Source: JARRLC01 sp050290865 (GTDB lineage: Bacteria > Pseudomonadota > Alphaproteobacteria > Rhizobiales > Rhodomicrobiaceae). From it: a stretch of 35,970 nucleotides of DNA. The translations under genes and the position numbers were made by a program. Numbering within the stretch: position 1 is the first letter of the stretch; each line of letters starts with the position of its first letter. The notes below the pieces were generated by a model. It worked only from the letters and a program-made list of their open reading frames with translations. It was not told where the DNA came from and ran no database searches. Shown in pieces: positions 16,408 to 25,394 of this stretch. The DNA is taken from positions 1-35,970 of the forward strand of contig JBNKIW010000031.1 of NCBI GenBank assembly GCA_050290865.1. The letters are read 5' to 3'.

Positions 16408-16683
16408 ATGACCGAACTTTTCAGACCTCGAGTGAAATACGTGATTGGCCCGGACGGCAGCCCGCTCACCATCGCCGATCTGCCGCCGCCCGCGACCAAG
16501 AGATGGGTCATCCGCCGCAAGGCCGAGGTGGTCGCCGCCGTGCGCGGCGGGCTGCTCAGCCTGGAGGATGCGTGTAAGCGTTATCGTCTCACAGTGGACG
16601 AATTCTTGAGCTGGCAACGCTCGATCGACCGCCACGGACTGGCGGGGCTTCGGGCGACCCGCGTTCAGGATTACCGCGCCTGA
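16408..16683 (+). CDS. sciP: CtrA inhibitor SciP (DUF1153)
   Basis: A 91-residue protein with the family core VIGPDGSPLTIADLPPP, TKRWVIRRKAEVVAAVRGG, LLSLEDACKRYRLTVDEFLSW and GLRATRVQDYR. It has a helix-turn-helix fold. SciP binds CtrA at its target promoters and blocks RNA polymerase recruitment, timing CtrA output in the alphaproteobacterial cell cycle. ATG 16408 is chosen because the conserved part starts there; an in-frame GTG at 16378 would add ten unconserved residues. It is monocistronic: CtrA box before, strong terminator after. Confidence 0.93.
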   Translation: MTELFRPRVKYVIGPDGSPLTIADLPPPATKRWVIRRKAEVVAAVRGGLLSLEDACKRYRLTVDEFLSWQRSIDRHGLAGLRATRVQDYRA

Positions 16684-16721
16684 GTTCACAGGCCGCGGCT
16701 TGTGCTCGCGTGACGGGCAGG

Positions 16722-16747
16722 CCCCCCGGTTTCGTCCGGGGGGTTTT
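16722..16747 (+). terminator. Rho-independent terminator after sciP
   Basis: A perfect 8-bp stem, CCCCCCGG (16722-16729) with CCGGGGGG (16736-16743), a 6-nt loop tttcgt, then TTTT. It lies 38 bp after the sciP stop. Confidence 0.9.
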
Positions 16748-16836
16748 CTGTGCGTTGACGGGAGCGGAGGACCGCAAGCGCGCCCTTCCATGGTAAGCGT
16801 GGCGTCTCGCTCACACCCCAGCCACGGGAGGAGACC

Positions 16837-17862
16837 ATGCCGCGTCCCGGCCCCAGAAACGCCCTCACCGACGTTCCCGGCCTGGCGGTCGGGCAATGCC
16901 ACGATGCCCGCCTGCGCTCCGGCGTCACCGTCATCCTGCCTGACCGGCCAGCCAGATGCGCGGTCGATATCCGCGGCGGCGCGCCGGGCACGCGCGAGAC
17001 CGACACGATGAGGGACGGCGGCACAGTCAGCGAAATCCATGGGCTGGTGCTGTCCGGCGGCTCGGCTTTCGGCCTGGACGCGGCGACCGGCGTTCAGGCT
17101 CACCTGCGTGAGCGGGGCGTGGGCTTCCCCGTCGGCCCGGTTTCAGTGCCGATCGTACCTCAGGCGATCCTTTTTGACCTCCTCAACGGCGGGAATAAGG
17201 ATTGGGGGCGCTATCCGCCTTATCGTGACATGGCTTATGCCGCCTGCGAAAGCGCCGCGGCGGACTTCGCGCTGGGAACGGCGGGCGCGGGCTATGGCGC
17301 GTCGGTGGCGTGGCGCGAGCCGGGGGCGTTGCTCATGGGAGGCCTGGGGAGCGCCTCGCTGGTGCTGGACAGCGGCATCGCCATTGGCGCGCTCGCCGCG
17401 GTGAACGCCGTTGGGACGGTGACGGTCGGCGCCACCCCGCATTTCTGGGCCGCGCCGCTGGAAATCGGCGGCGAATTCGGCGGACTTGGCTGGCCGCAGA
17501 CCATGCCTGAGGGGGCTTTCAAGCCCTTGCTCAAGGGCGGGGCGAAGGAAAACACCACACTCGCGGTTGTCGCAACCGATGCCGCGCTGAGCCGCAACGA
17601 ATTGAAACGCCTCGCCGTGATGGCGCACACCGGCATGGCCCGGGCGATCTATCCTGCGCAGACCCCCCTCGACGGCGATATCGTATTCGCGCTGGCGACG
17701 GGCGAGAAAGAACTCCCGGATCCGGTCGCGGGGCTGGCCGAGCTTGGCGCGCTGGCGGCGAACACGCTGGCACGGGCGATCGCGCGCGGCGTCTACGAGG
17801 CGGGCGGGGGCGCGGATCCGTCAGCCTTCCCGTCCTACCGCGAAGCGTTCCCGCGCGGTTGA
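16837..17862 (+). CDS. P1-family peptidase (DmpA/NylC-like, self-processing)
   Basis: A 341-residue P1 (S58/DmpA-fold) hydrolase. GGGAGGAG just upstream sets the ATG. Family marks: N-terminal NALTDVPGLAVGQ, GVTVILPDRPA, VDIRGGAPGTRETD, LVLSGGSAFGLDAATGV and the AGAGYGA block. The autocleavage site is ENTTLAVVATDA, with cleavage expected between Asn239 and Thr240, making Thr240 the N-terminal nucleophile as in NylC (DmpA uses Ser). Members cleave N-terminal residues from peptides, beta-peptides or oligoamides; the true substrate is not predictable. It is cytoplasmic and stands alone after the sciP terminator. Confidence 0.9.
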   Translation: MPRPGPRNALTDVPGLAVGQCHDARLRSGVTVILPDRPARCAVDIRGGAPGTRETDTMRDGGTVSEIHGLVLSGGSAFGLDAATGVQAHLRERGVGFPVGPVSVPIVPQAILFDLLNGGNKDWGRYPPYRDMAYAACESAAADFALGTAGAGYGASVAWREPGALLMGGLGSASLVLDSGIAIGALAAVNAVGTVTVGATPHFWAAPLEIGGEFGGLGWPQTMPEGAFKPLLKGGAKENTTLAVVATDAALSRNELKRLAVMAHTGMARAIYPAQTPLDGDIVFALATGEKELPDPVAGLAELGALAANTLARAIARGVYEAGGGADPSAFPSYREAFPRG

Positions 17863-17868
17863 GCGGCG

Positions 17869-18798
17869 CTAAAACTGATTTGCCAGATAGATGAAGACGG
17901 GAAGTGTCGCACCTGCCGCAACGACCTGAAACGTCACGAGATTGGCCATCAGCTCCGCGTCGCCACCCATCTTTCGCGCCATGACATAAGCAGTGGACGC
18001 CGTCGGCACCGCACCCGCGATGATGCCGACTGCCCGCGCCATGCCCGTCAGGCCGGTGAGCCATGCCAGGAGGATCATCAGGAGCGGCATGCCGATGAGA
18101 CGGATGACCACGCCGGTGGCAAGCAGGGCCCGGCCCTGAGGCGCCGCATTGAGATGCAGGCTTGCGCCGACGGCCAGCATGGCGAGGCCCAATCCGCCGT
18201 CGCCGATGATCTTGATCGCGCTGAACATGACCGTGGGAACACCGGTGAAATTCAGCGTCATGCCGGCGATGCAGCCCCAGATCAGCGGATTGCGCGCGAT
18301 ACGCAGGAGGATCATGCCCGGCGTCGGTGTCTCGGCGCCGCTCCCCCAGATCGTCAGCACGGCGACAGACTGCGTGTTCAGGATCGGCACCAGCACGCTG
18401 ATCGCCACCGCACCGAGCGCCAGCCCCTCATCGCCGTAGAGCGTGCCGATGATGGCCAGCGCCATGAAACCGTGAAAGCGCGTCGCGCCCTGGAACAGGC
18501 TCGTGAATGTCGGACCGGAGACATGGTAGCGCGACGCAAGGACCGGCCGGGCGGCGAGCAGCAGAAGCGCCATGCCCACCGCGCCGCCAGCCACGACGAA
18601 CGCGAACCTGCCGAGCGGCAGCGTCGAGAAATCGGCCTGCGCCAGCGTGCGGATGATCAGGAACGGGAACAGGATGTAAAAACACACATGCTCCACCGCC
18701 GACCAGATATCCGGCCCCGCCACCTTGTAGCGGTTGAGAAGATAGCCGGTCAGGATGATGAGCGCGATGGGCGCGCTGGCGTTGAAGGTGGCGATCAT
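17869..18798 (-). CDS. AEC-family membrane transporter
   Basis: A 309-residue, very hydrophobic protein with about ten membrane segments, of the auxin efflux carrier (AEC) family. Family features include an N-terminal ITFxPIALIILTGYLLNR-like segment, LFPFLIIRTLA in helix 2, RFHGFMALAIIG, a central amphipathic stretch, and a C-terminal AGAVPTASTAYVMARKMGGD. Substrates in bacteria include malate, malonate and other small organic acids; none can be assigned here. The ATG at 18798 follows the ruvX stop by 2 bp, so the two are probably cotranscribed. It converges with the P1 peptidase gene 6 bp away. Confidence 0.9.
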   Translation of the reverse strand: MIATFNASAPIALIILTGYLLNRYKVAGPDIWSAVEHVCFYILFPFLIIRTLAQADFSTLPLGRFAFVVAGGAVGMALLLLAARPVLASRYHVSGPTFTSLFQGATRFHGFMALAIIGTLYGDEGLALGAVAISVLVPILNTQSVAVLTIWGSGAETPTPGMILLRIARNPLIWGCIAGMTLNFTGVPTVMFSAIKIIGDGGLGLAMLAVGASLHLNAAPQGRALLATGVVIRLIGMPLLMILLAWLTGLTGMARAVGIIAGAVPTASTAYVMARKMGGDAELMANLVTFQVVAAGATLPVFIYLANQF

Positions 18799-18800
18799 GG

Positions 18801-19283
18801 TTATGAGAGGTTCTTGAGGCGGTCGAGCGCACCTTGCAGGATGTAGGCGGCGGCCACGGCGTCGATGACTTCGGCGCGGCGTCTGCGGCTGGCATCGGCT
18901 TCCAGAAGCACGCGCTCCGCGGCAGCGGTGGACAGCCGCTCGTCCCACAGCGCGACGGGCAGCGGCGTCAGCGCGCCCAGGTTTCGGGCGAAGGCGCGGC
19001 AGCTCTGCGCGCGCGGCCCCTCCGTGCCGTTGAGGTTCACCGGCAGGCCGACGATGAAGCCCGCAACGTCACGCTCAGCGGCCATGGCCAGAAGTTCGGC
19101 GGCGTCCACGCTGAATTTCTTGCGCCGGATGGTCCGAATCGCGGTGGCGACCGTGCGCGTAACGTCGGAGGTGGCCACGCCGACGGTCTTCGTGCCGACA
19201 TCCAGCCCGAACACCGCCCCCCTGGGGGGAAGCGCCGCAGCGAAATGCGCAAGAGCGTCGGCCTGGCTATCGGGATGTGGCAC
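18801..19283 (-). CDS. ruvX: Holliday junction resolvase-like RuvX/YqgF
   Basis: A 160-residue YqgF-type RNase H-fold nuclease, implicated in pre-16S rRNA 5' end processing and formerly called a putative Holliday junction resolvase. The core is GLDVGTKTVGVATSD (first catalytic Asp), FIVGLPVNLNGTEGPRA, LWDERLSTAAAERVL and a C-terminal VIDAVAAAYILQ with the last Asp. It starts at GTG 19283 with no clear ribosome site. The first gene of a two-gene unit with the AEC transporter, divergent from the UPF0173 gene. Confidence 0.92.
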   Translation of the reverse strand: MPHPDSQADALAHFAAALPPRGAVFGLDVGTKTVGVATSDVTRTVATAIRTIRRKKFSVDAAELLAMAAERDVAGFIVGLPVNLNGTEGPRAQSCRAFARNLGALTPLPVALWDERLSTAAAERVLLEADASRRRRAEVIDAVAAAYILQGALDRLKNLS

Positions 19284-19319
19284 GGTGGATGTGGTCTCGC
19301 GGGAGGCTGTGAAACGCCC

Positions 19320-19347
19320 TTGTTACCAGTGGGCGGGCGCCTATACT
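19320..19347 (+). promoter_or_regulatory. Sigma-70 promoter for the UPF0173 hydrolase gene
   Basis: TTGTTA at 19320-19325, a 16-nt spacer, then TATACT at 19342-19347. The start codon follows 43 bp later, with GGAG just before it. Confidence 0.65.
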
Positions 19348-19390
19348 GCGCGGGTACAGCCTGCCACGCAACTGCTTAACGGAGATTGCC

Positions 19391-20083
19391 ATGAAAGTGA
19401 CCTGGCTCGGCCATTCCGGCTTCCGCATCGAGGCCTGCGGCAACGTCATCCTGATCGATCCGTTCATGACCGGCAACCCGACCTTCAAGGGCGACCCGGT
19501 GGAGGCGTCGAAGGGCTGCACTCACATCATCCTGACACATGGCCACAGCGACCATATCGGCGACACGGTGGCCATTGCCGAGCGGACCGGCGCGACGCTG
19601 ATCGCGGTTTACGACCTCGCGACCTATCTCGCGGGCAAGGGCGTGGCGAATATCGACCCCGGCAATACCGGCGGAACCATTCCGGGGCGCGGCTTCGAGG
19701 TCAGCTTCACCCAGGCGCACCACTCCTCATCGATCCAGGACGAGAACGGCAACATGGTCTATCTCGGCAATCCGTGCGGCATCGTGCTCAACACCGAGGG
19801 CAAGCGCATCTATCACATGGGCGACACGGACATTTTCGGCGACATGGCGCTCATCAACGAGTTTTACGCCCCCGACATTGGCTTTGTGCCCGTCGGCGAC
19901 CGCTTCACCATGGGCGCGAAACAGGCGGCAACGGCGTGCAAGCGCTATTTCGATTTCCGCACCATCGTGCCGATGCATTACGCCGCCTTCCCGATCATCG
20001 ACCAGGATCCCTCGAAATTCCTGGCGGAAATGGCCGGGTATAATGTGAAGGTCGCCGAAGTGGGCGTGCCGTTCGAATTGTGA
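19391..20083 (+). CDS. UPF0173 metal-dependent hydrolase (metallo-beta-lactamase fold)
   Basis: A 230-residue member of the UPF0173 (YtkL-like) family. It opens with MKVTWLGHSGFRIE and carries the metal motif THGHSDHIGD (HxHxDH), a distal AHHSSS, HMGDTDIFGDM, and PMHYAAFP near the end. These give a two-metal centre. The fold includes RNases, lactonases and UlaG-like hydrolases; the reaction of this subfamily is unknown. Length is typical. CGGAG lies about 8 nt before the ATG. Confidence 0.92.
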   Translation: MKVTWLGHSGFRIEACGNVILIDPFMTGNPTFKGDPVEASKGCTHIILTHGHSDHIGDTVAIAERTGATLIAVYDLATYLAGKGVANIDPGNTGGTIPGRGFEVSFTQAHHSSSIQDENGNMVYLGNPCGIVLNTEGKRIYHMGDTDIFGDMALINEFYAPDIGFVPVGDRFTMGAKQAATACKRYFDFRTIVPMHYAAFPIIDQDPSKFLAEMAGYNVKVAEVGVPFEL

Positions 20084-20108
20084 GGCCGCGGCATCGGTTG
20101 CGCCGGTT

Positions 20109-20309
20109 TCAGTGTTTGACAGCCCTCGGTTTCGTGGAGCGCCGCCGGCGTGCAAAAGGTGGCGCGGCGGCGAACCGGATGAGACCGGGATTGGCGCAGA
20201 TCGGCCCCGGCAGCAGCGCTTTCAGCACCTGCGGCACGTAGACCGAGCCGGCGGAGAATGCGCGGCTGCCCATCGCTGCAACCGACGTTACGTTACGCTT
20301 CTTGACCAT
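20109..20309 (-). CDS. Possible small basic protein (66 aa)
   Basis: This sits in the 382-bp gap between the UPF0173 gene and ligA, which otherwise shows nothing. ATG 20309 is preceded by AAAAGGGA with a 6-nt spacer, a good ribosome site. The product begins MVKKRNVTSVAAMGSRA and ends in a run of Arg/Lys, without recognised domains. Its length allows chance, so this is a tentative gene. Confidence 0.35.
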   Translation of the reverse strand: MVKKRNVTSVAAMGSRAFSAGSVYVPQVLKALLPGPICANPGLIRFAAAPPFARRRRSTKPRAVKH

Positions 20310-20465
20310 CGACCGTCCCTTTTTAGCACCCGGAATACTCTGCCCCCATCAGTCGCGGCGAGGAGCGGACCGGTTCAAAGGCTGGTGACATGGTCGGATT
20401 TCCGAGTTCACGGCCTCGCCCGAATCCCGTATGCGAATTGATGTGAGTGTGCAGGTCCAGGGGAG

Positions 20466-22607
20466 ATGCGAAAAACGATGGCAGCCCGCAGGAAAAAGGC
20501 CGCGGAGGCCCCGATCGAAAGTCTGTCTGCCGCGGAGGCCGCGAAGAAACATGCGGACCTTGCCGCCGAGATCGCCCGCCATGACCAACTCTATTACCAG
20601 GAAGACGAAACAGAGATACCAGACTCTGACTACGACGCGCTGCGCGCCCGGCTGAACGCTCTTGAAGCCGCATTCCCCGAACTGGCCACGTCCGAAAGCC
20701 CCACTGCCCGTGTCGGCGCGGCCCCCGCGGAGAAATTCGGCAAGGTCCCCCACCGCGTGCCGATGCTGTCGCTCGGCAACGTCTTCGATGACGAAGAGAC
20801 GCGCGAATTCCTCGACCGCGTCCGCCGCTTTCTGGGGCTCGCCGACGGCGCGGCCGTAGAGGTCACCGCCGAGCCGAAGATCGATGGCCTGTCCATCTCG
20901 CTGCGCTACGAGAAGGGGCGGCTGGTCACGGCGGCCACGCGCGGCGACGGCGCGGAGGGCGAGAATGTCACCGCCAACATCATGACCGTCGGCGTCATCC
21001 CGAGCCATGTCCGCGCCCGCGATTTTCCGGCGGTGCTGGAGGTGCGCGGCGAGATCTACATGGCGGCGGAGGATTTCCTCGCCCTCAACGCCCGGCAGGA
21101 GGCGGCAGGCGAAAAGATCTTCGCCAATCCGCGCAACGCCGCCGCCGGATCGCTGCGCCAGCTCGACGCCTCGATCACCGCCAGCCGTCAGCTCAAATTC
21201 TTCGCCTATGCCTGGGGCGAGGCGCCGGAGCTGCCCGCCGAGACACAATATGATGTCGTACAGGCTTTCAAACGCTGGGGCTTTCCGGTCAACCCGCTGA
21301 TGCGCGTCTGCGCCTCCGCCGAGGAGATGCTCGCCTTCTACCGCGATGTCGAAACGCGCCGCGCCACGCTCGGCTACGACATCGACGGCGTGGTTTACAA
21401 GGTGAACAGCCTGGAGTTGCAGCGGCGGCTCGGCTTCGTGTCGCGTTCGCCGCGCTGGGCGGTGGCGCACAAATTCCCGGCCGAGAAGGCCACGACCGTC
21501 CTGCAGGACATCGACATCCAGGTGGGCCGCACCGGCGCGCTGACGCCCGTGGCCAAGCTGGCGCCCGTCACGGTCGGCGGCGTGGTGGTGCAGAACGCCA
21601 CGCTCCACAACGAGGACGAGATCGCGCGCAAGGACATCCGCATCGGCGACTGGGTGACCGTGCAGCGCGCGGGCGATGTCATCCCGCAGATTCTCGGATT
21701 TCTGCCGGAGAAGCGGGCCAAGGACGCCAAACCGTTCCAGTTCCCCGAGACCTGCCCGGTCTGCGGCAGCCACGCCGTGCGCGAGGTCAATGCCAAGACC
21801 GGCAAGCTCGACGCCGTGCGGCGCTGCACCGGCGGCCTGACCTGCCCGGCGCAGGCCAAGGAAAGGCTGCGCCATTTCGTGTCACGCAACGCCTTCGACA
21901 TTGAGGGGCTGGGCGAGAAACAGATCGAAGCGTTCTTCGATGACGGGCTGATAAGGTCGCCCGCCGACATCTTCACCCTGGAAGCGCGCGACAAGACCAG
22001 CCTGAGGCGCCTGGCCAACCGCGAAGGCTGGGGGGCAAAGTCGGCGCAGAACCTGTTCGCGGCGATCGACGCGCGCCGCCGCCTCCCGCTCGACCGCTTC
22101 ATCTTCTCGCTCGGCATCCGGCATGTGGGCGAGGCGACGGCTAAAGATCTCGCATACACTTACGAGACATTCGACGCCTTTCGGAGTGCAATGATCGAGG
22201 CACGCGACGAAAACAGTGATGCCTATGAATACCTTATCTCCACTGAGGGCGTAGGTGAGATCGTCGCGGAGGCGATCATCGCGTTCTTCGACGAGCAGCA
22301 CAATCTCGACGCCATCGCCGCACTGCTGGAGGAAGTCGAGGTCGAGGCGGCCGAAGCACCGGACACTGCGGGATCGGCGGTGGCGGGCAAGACCGTCGTC
22401 TTCACCGGCACGCTCACGCGCATGACGCGCGCCGAGGCCAAGGCGATGGCCGAGCGATTGGGCGCCAAGGTGGCAGGGTCGGTGTCGAAGAAGACGGATT
22501 ACGTGGTCGCGGGCGCCGACGCCGGATCGAAGCTCACGAACGCCCGCGCGCTCGGCGTGAGTGTGCTCAGCGAAGAGGACTGGCTGGCGCTGGCGGGCGC
22601 GGGGTGA
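20466..22607 (+). CDS. ligA: NAD+-dependent DNA ligase
   Basis: A 713-residue LigA, which seals nicks in replication and repair using NAD+. Order of parts: Ia domain (HDQLYYQEDETEIPDSDYD), adenylation domain with the nucleotidyl-accepting Lys138 in EPKIDGLS, TRGDG, NPRNAAAGSLRQLD, an OB fold, a four-Cys zinc finger (CPVCGS ... CTGGLTCPAQ), helix-hairpin-helix repeats, and a C-terminal BRCT domain (GKTVVFTGTLTRMTRAEAK). ATG 20466 has GGGGAG too close; ATG 20478 is an equally good start and would drop four residues. An acidic insert (about 620-635) precedes BRCT. Confidence 0.97.
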   Translation: MRKTMAARRKKAAEAPIESLSAAEAAKKHADLAAEIARHDQLYYQEDETEIPDSDYDALRARLNALEAAFPELATSESPTARVGAAPAEKFGKVPHRVPMLSLGNVFDDEETREFLDRVRRFLGLADGAAVEVTAEPKIDGLSISLRYEKGRLVTAATRGDGAEGENVTANIMTVGVIPSHVRARDFPAVLEVRGEIYMAAEDFLALNARQEAAGEKIFANPRNAAAGSLRQLDASITASRQLKFFAYAWGEAPELPAETQYDVVQAFKRWGFPVNPLMRVCASAEEMLAFYRDVETRRATLGYDIDGVVYKVNSLELQRRLGFVSRSPRWAVAHKFPAEKATTVLQDIDIQVGRTGALTPVAKLAPVTVGGVVVQNATLHNEDEIARKDIRIGDWVTVQRAGDVIPQILGFLPEKRAKDAKPFQFPETCPVCGSHAVREVNAKTGKLDAVRRCTGGLTCPAQAKERLRHFVSRNAFDIEGLGEKQIEAFFDDGLIRSPADIFTLEARDKTSLRRLANREGWGAKSAQNLFAAIDARRRLPLDRFIFSLGIRHVGEATAKDLAYTYETFDAFRSAMIEARDENSDAYEYLISTEGVGEIVAEAIIAFFDEQHNLDAIAALLEEVEVEAAEAPDTAGSAVAGKTVVFTGTLTRMTRAEAKAMAERLGAKVAGSVSKKTDYVVAGADAGSKLTNARALGVSVLSEEDWLALAGAG

Positions 22608-22646
22608 TCGGCTGCCTCGCAGATGCGGCAGTCGCCGGCCTGTTTA

Positions 22647-24317
22647 TCAGACATCCGCGCGCGCAGTCTTCGCCTTCGCTTTGGACGGCTTTTTCTTCGC
22701 CGCGGGCTTCTTCGCCTTCGCCCCGGCGTCTTCCTCCAGCCCCAGCGTGCGCGCGATCAGCGCCCGCGTCTCGGCGATGCCGTACAACTCGACGAAGGAG
22801 CCGAAGCGCGGCCCCTGGCTTTGCCCCAGGAGCACTTCGTAAAGCGCCTGGAACCAAGCCCTGAGCGGATCGAAGGCGTGCGTCTTGCCCACCTCGTAGA
22901 CGACGTTCTGGATATCCTCGCCGCTCGCGCCGGGCTCAAGCGCACCGAACTTTTCGTAAAGCTCGATCATCGCCACCCGCTCGGCTTCCGTCGGCGCGCG
23001 ATATTGCTTCGCAGGCTTCACGAAATCGTGAAAATAGGCAATGGCGTAACCCACCAGCCGGTCCAGCTCCGGGTGGTTCTCCGGGGCCGCTCCCGGCGAA
23101 TAGCGCCGGATGAACCCCCACAACACGGCCTTGTCCTCGGAGTTCGACGCGCTAACGAGATTGAGGAGCAGATTGAAGCTAACCGGCACATCCACTTCCG
23201 GCGCCTCGCCGAGATGAATATGCCACACCGGGTTCATCAGCTTCGCCTCGGGCGCCTCGCCGGGATATTTGGCCAGGAACGTCAGATATTCATCGACGTT
23301 CTTCGGGATCACGTCGAAGAACAGGCGCTTGGCCGTGCGCGGCTTCTGATACATGAACAGCGACAGGCTCTCCGGCGTCGCATAGCGCAGCCATTCGTCG
23401 ATCGTCAGGCCGTTACCCTTCGACTTCGAAATCTTCTCGCCCTTGTCGTCGAGGAACAGTTCGTAGTTGAACCCCTCGGGCGGCGTCCCGCCGAGCGCGC
23501 GGCAGATCTTCGACGATAGCGTCACCGAGTCGATGAGGTCCTTGCCCGCCATCTCGTAATCGACGCCGAGCGCGGTCCAGCGCATCGCCCAGTCGGCCTT
23601 CCACTGGCACTTGACGCGCCCGCCGGTGACCGGTGTCTCGACCTTCTCGCCCGTCTCCGGATCGATATAGACGACCGTGCCCTTTTTCGGGTTGCGCTCG
23701 ATCATCGGCACCTGGAGCACATGGCCGGTGCGCTCAGAAACGGGCAGGAAGGGCGAATAAGTCTGGCGGCGGTCCGGCCCGAGCGTCGGCAGGATGATCT
23801 CCATCACCTTGTCGTAGACTTCCAGCATGCGCAGGAGCGTGGCGTCGAACATGCCCGACCTGTAGCACTCCGTCGCCGACAGGAATTCGTAACTGAAGCC
23901 GAAGCGGTCGAGAAAGTGCTGGAGCCGCGCATTGTTATGCGCCGCGAAGCTCGGGTACTCGTTCGAAAACGGATCCGGCACGCTCGTCAGCGGCTTGCCG
24001 ACATGACCGCGCAGCATCTCCTGGTTCGGCACGTTGTCCGGCACCTTGCGCAGCGCGTCCATGTCGTCGGAAAAGCAGATCAGCCGCGTCTTCTGGCCGG
24101 TGAGGATTTCATAGGCATGGCGCACCATGGAGGTGCGCGCCACCTCGCCGAAGGTGCCGATATGCGGCAGTCCGGACGGTCCGTAGCCGGTTTCAAAGAT
24201 AACCTCTTTGCCGGGCTTCGATTTTTTCGCGCGGGCAACCAGCTTGCGAGCCTCCTCGAAAGGCCACGCCTTGCTGGCATGGGCCGCCGCCATCATCTCC
24301 GCGCTATCCGTCGTCAT
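22647..24317 (-). CDS. lysK: Class I lysyl-tRNA synthetase
   Basis: A 556-residue class I LysRS, the archaeal-type enzyme used instead of class II LysS by many alphaproteobacteria. The HIGH-type motif is PHIGTFGEV and the KMSKS-type is KISKSKGNG. Other landmarks are FETGYGPSGLP, TRLICFSDDMDALRKVP and PEGFNYELFLDDKG. The C-terminus is a Lys/Ala tail (AKAKKPAAKKKPSKAK). ATG 24317 is chosen over an upstream in-frame codon at 24389 because the conserved part begins soon after and a promoter lies at 24368-24396. It is convergent with ligA. Confidence 0.95.
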   Translation of the reverse strand: MTTDSAEMMAAAHASKAWPFEEARKLVARAKKSKPGKEVIFETGYGPSGLPHIGTFGEVARTSMVRHAYEILTGQKTRLICFSDDMDALRKVPDNVPNQEMLRGHVGKPLTSVPDPFSNEYPSFAAHNNARLQHFLDRFGFSYEFLSATECYRSGMFDATLLRMLEVYDKVMEIILPTLGPDRRQTYSPFLPVSERTGHVLQVPMIERNPKKGTVVYIDPETGEKVETPVTGGRVKCQWKADWAMRWTALGVDYEMAGKDLIDSVTLSSKICRALGGTPPEGFNYELFLDDKGEKISKSKGNGLTIDEWLRYATPESLSLFMYQKPRTAKRLFFDVIPKNVDEYLTFLAKYPGEAPEAKLMNPVWHIHLGEAPEVDVPVSFNLLLNLVSASNSEDKAVLWGFIRRYSPGAAPENHPELDRLVGYAIAYFHDFVKPAKQYRAPTEAERVAMIELYEKFGALEPGASGEDIQNVVYEVGKTHAFDPLRAWFQALYEVLLGQSQGPRFGSFVELYGIAETRALIARTLGLEEDAGAKAKKPAAKKKPSKAKAKTARADV

Positions 24318-24367
24318 GAATCTGCCTGCTTCCAACCGGCCGCAATATTGCCGCACCGCCGCGCGGG

Positions 24368-24396
24368 ACCGTAAAGGCGACAAACGCACACGTCAA
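24368..24396 (-). promoter_or_regulatory. Promoter for lysK
   Basis: On the minus strand TTGACG (24396-24391), a 17-nt spacer, then TACGGT (24373-24368). The leader to ATG 24317 would be about 45 nt, which also argues against the longer start. Confidence 0.55.
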
Positions 24397-24438
24397 TTCA
24401 TCATCCGCGGCTCGTTGCGTACAGTTGTCTCCCGCGGC

Positions 24439-24481
24439 TTGATCGCCACGGCAAAATCCTTACAAACGGTTCGTAAAGGAT
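24439..24481 (+). promoter_or_regulatory. Possible promoter with inverted repeat before the TerB-like gene
   Basis: TTGATC (24439-24444), 16-nt spacer, TACAAA (24461-24466). An imperfect inverted repeat ATCCTTAC / GTAAAGGAT (24456-24481) covers the -10, so a repressor could act there. Both points are by eye only. Confidence 0.35.
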
Positions 24482-24548
24482 AGCACGGCGCACAACGGTT
24501 GCGTTCCGCAGGATGTGAGCCGCTCTGCAATGGGAAGGATTCCGTCGC

Positions 24549-24962
24549 ATGACGACGCAGCAAATCAGTATTCAGGAAGCTCTGATCTTTACCATGGTCA
24601 CCATGTCAGCGGTCGACCGCATCATATCGGACAACGAGTTGCAGAAGATCGGCGCGATCGTCAGCCAGTTGCCCGTGTTCGCATCGTTCGACCTCGATCA
24701 TCTCGTGAAGACGGCGCAGTCCTGCGGCGAGGTGCTCAGCGAGGACGACGGGCTGGACAGGATCCTCGCCGTCATCTCGCACTCTCTGCCGAAGAAATTC
24801 CATGAGACCGCCTATGCGCTCTCGGTGGAGATCGCCGCGGTCGGCCGCGATGTCACGGTCGAGGAGATCCGCTTTCTGGAACTCCTGCGCGACAAGCTGA
24901 AGCTGGACAAGCTGACGACGGCGGCCATCGAGCGCGGCGCCCGCGCACGGCATCAGGCGTAA
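24549..24962 (+). CDS. TerB-family helical protein
   Basis: A 137-residue all-helical protein resembling the TerB/DjlA N-terminal fold: ALIFTMVTMSAVDRIISDNELQKIG with the acidic pattern near residues 24-30, and a second similar half, AVGRDVTVEEIRFLELLRDKL. TerB-like proteins bind divalent metal through such acidic loops and are linked to tellurite resistance or envelope stress. No other ter genes are nearby, so a general metal- or membrane-stress role is only inference. GGAAGGA 9 nt upstream supports the start. The DUF423 gene follows 21 bp later. Confidence 0.8.
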   Translation: MTTQQISIQEALIFTMVTMSAVDRIISDNELQKIGAIVSQLPVFASFDLDHLVKTAQSCGEVLSEDDGLDRILAVISHSLPKKFHETAYALSVEIAAVGRDVTVEEIRFLELLRDKLKLDKLTTAAIERGARARHQA

Positions 24963-24983
24963 CGGGGCGCGCGAGGGACGGCC

Positions 24984-25394
24984 ATGTTCAGACTGTGGAT
25001 CTTCATCGCCGGGCTGTCCGGCGCGGCGGCGGTGCTGGCCGGGGCGTACGGCAGCCACGCGCTCTTCCCGGTGGGGACGGATTCCGTGCAAGCGGACGTG
25101 TTCCGCACCGGCCAGCTCTACCACCTCCTGCATACCGTCGCGCTCGCCGGCGTCGCAGCTCTCATGGCGGCGACCGACGGCCGGCGGCGGCTCTGGGCGG
25201 CAGTGCTCGTCAATGCCTCGGCGCTGGCGTTCGTGGCCGGCATCCTGTTCTTCGCGGGCGGGATCTACTTCCACACGCTGAGCGGAGAACCGGCGGGACG
25301 CATCGTGCCTGCCGGGGGCATCGCGTTCGCCATCGGCTGGGCGGCTCTCGCGCTGTCGGTCCCCGGTTTCCGGCGCGCACCGTTTCCGACGTGA
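24984..25394 (+). CDS. DUF423 inner-membrane protein
   Basis: A 136-residue protein with four membrane segments, matching DUF423 (YgdD-like): N-terminal GLSGAAAVLAGAYGSHAL, the FRTGQLYHLLHTVAL block, LFFAGGIYFHTLSG, and PAGGIAFAIGWAALAL. Function is unknown across the family. GAGGG stands before the ATG. It is probably cotranscribed with the TerB-like gene. Confidence 0.88.
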   Translation: MFRLWIFIAGLSGAAAVLAGAYGSHALFPVGTDSVQADVFRTGQLYHLLHTVALAGVAALMAATDGRRRLWAAVLVNASALAFVAGILFFAGGIYFHTLSGEPAGRIVPAGGIAFAIGWAALALSVPGFRRAPFPT

